Source: Oceaniferula spumae
GTDB taxonomy: Bacteria > Verrucomicrobiota > Verrucomicrobiia > Verrucomicrobiales > Akkermansiaceae
Direction: 5' to 3'
DNA: 64,000 nucleotides
NCBI RefSeq assembly: GCF_042849255.1
Contig: NZ_AP026866.1
Location: forward strand, 3,596,001 to 3,660,000
Shown: in pieces, positions 63,303 to 64,000 of the stretch
How the letters are laid out: each line of letters begins with the position of its first letter
How positions within the stretch are numbered: the stretch's first letter is position 1
The notes under the pieces: model-generated
Databases searched by the model: none
Seen by the model: only the letters and a program-made list of their open reading frames with translations
Told to the model about the DNA's origin: nothing
Program-made: the position numbers and the translations under genes

Positions 63303-64000
63303 TTAATTGGGCGTTGCGGGGCTTGTGTGCTCGATTTTACGCATCGTTTCTTTACCCGCACCCGCAGCCCATTCTTTGGCAGCTTCTGGGTCAGTTTTAA
63401 GCCACTGTTCGTATATTTGTTTTCTATTCGCGATGATAGCATCACTGTTGCCGCCACGGTCGAGCCACAAGAAGGCTTGTTTGAAGTTTTTTCGGTGGTG
63501 GAGTGTGCGAGCGACATTGATAACGGCTTGATCATTTTTAATGTCTGAAGGTTGGCTCTCATACCATTCTGTTGCTGCTACAGAGTCCATCAGTGCCCAT
63601 GAAGCTATCTGGCTGTTCATGAAATCTTTTTTTGCTGAGATGTCTGATGATTGTTCCATCCCATACTCGATTGCAGCCCTAGGCTGTGAGTAGCTCATTT
63701 TTTCAGCGATCTGTTTGACCAAAGCATTTTTTTCATCAGGCTCCTGGATGGTGGCAATGTAGGCCTTGGCTGACTCAGGGGCATGACCGACGAGGTCTGC
63801 CACCGCCAGTTTCATCACCAAATTCTTGTAACCAGGATAGGCATCAGCATCTAGATATTGGTACAGCTTTGAAAGCTTGCTAGGGTCGCTGATGGCTATT
63901 TGAGCGATGTTTTGCATGGCCTGCCTTCGATCCATGAAATCAGGAATGGTGGATGCTAAATTCATGGCCTGGTCGAAATCATTTCTGGCAATTTCGCGAA
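63303..64000 (-). CDS. Helical-repeat protein, N-terminal part beyond window
   Basis: At least 232 codons; the frame continues without a stop to the window edge (REIARNDFDQAMNLAST), so the real start lies beyond 64000. Tandem helical pairs are visible (NIAQIAISDPSKLSKLYQYL, LVMKLAVADLVGHAPESAKA, QIASWALMDSVAATEWYESQ), a TPR/HEAT-like repeat type frequent in secreted or envelope proteins of Verrucomicrobia. The function is unknown. The C-terminus is polar (ETMRKIEHTSPATPN). Confidence 0.75.
   Translation of the reverse strand, partial: REIARNDFDQAMNLASTIPDFMDRRQAMQNIAQIAISDPSKLSKLYQYLDADAYPGYKNLVMKLAVADLVGHAPESAKAYIATIQEPDEKNALVKQIAEKMSYSQPRAAIEYGMEQSSDISAKKDFMNSQIASWALMDSVAATEWYESQPSDIKNDQAVINVARTLHHRKNFKQAFLWLDRGGNSDAIIANRKQIYEQWLKTDPEAAKEWAAGAGKETMRKIEHTSPATPN

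Overview
The window looks like chromosomal DNA of a Verrucomicrobiota bacterium (Verrucomicrobiae-like) of moderate GC. The pointers are five PEP-CTERM proteins ending in VPEPSS-type or IPEPSQ-type tails, a TIGR03790 protein, a large PVC-type CxxCH haem-binding protein with HEAT-like repeats, GYF_2 proteins, a DUF2339 giant membrane protein, a monomeric NADP-isocitrate dehydrogenase and many secreted proteins. I saw no rRNA, tRNA, CRISPR array or intact transposon.

Layout. 1-15 kb: housekeeping genes (recN, ferredoxin, dciA-like, HAD, folB, ECF sigma factor with a small membrane partner and a PDZ protein, a UvrD/Rep helicase) mixed with hypotheticals. 15-36 kb: an M81 peptidase, then a long minus-strand run: VOC, leuS, GYF/LURP membrane cluster, lpdA, sppA, PVC haem protein, icd, DUF2339, a SpoIIAA-like protein and a YcaQ-family protein. 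36.5-43.2 kb: an accessory region that I read as a degenerate chromosomal integron. It has four related attC-like sites, minus-strand cassettes (a TIR protein, a Cys-rich protein, a thioredoxin-like protein without its CxxC, a cupin, a TIM-barrel-like protein) and, divergently at the array head, the N-terminal piece of an integron-integrase-like gene. 43.2-52.3 kb: secreted and surface genes (VCBS/ASPIC protein with an in-frame TGA, beta-propeller protein, PEP-CTERM genes) mixed with peroxiredoxin and decayed duplicates of gene 3' ends. 52.3-64 kb: lysS, a thioredoxin, a large secreted trypsin-like protease, a TrkA-C membrane protein, and a cytochrome-oxidase assembly group (ctaB, two SCO-like genes, DUF420) split by a PEP-CTERM gene, then a BI-1 family protein and a truncated helical-repeat gene.

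Most notable: (1) the integron-like array, with covarying attC stems and cassette proteins whose C-termini are encoded by the attC; (2) an in-frame TGA in the VCBS/ASPIC gene followed at selenocysteine-insertion distance by a hairpin with a GGUC loop, so either a fresh nonsense mutation or a selenoprotein; (3) PEP-CTERM genes lying between an intact gene (lysS, ctaB, beta-propeller gene) and a decayed copy of that gene's 3' end, which suggests a recurring insertion route; (4) a strongly over-represented non-palindromic hexamer TGTTAG/CTAACA (about 80 by eye against roughly 26 expected). All family calls come from reading the sequence; no database search was possible.
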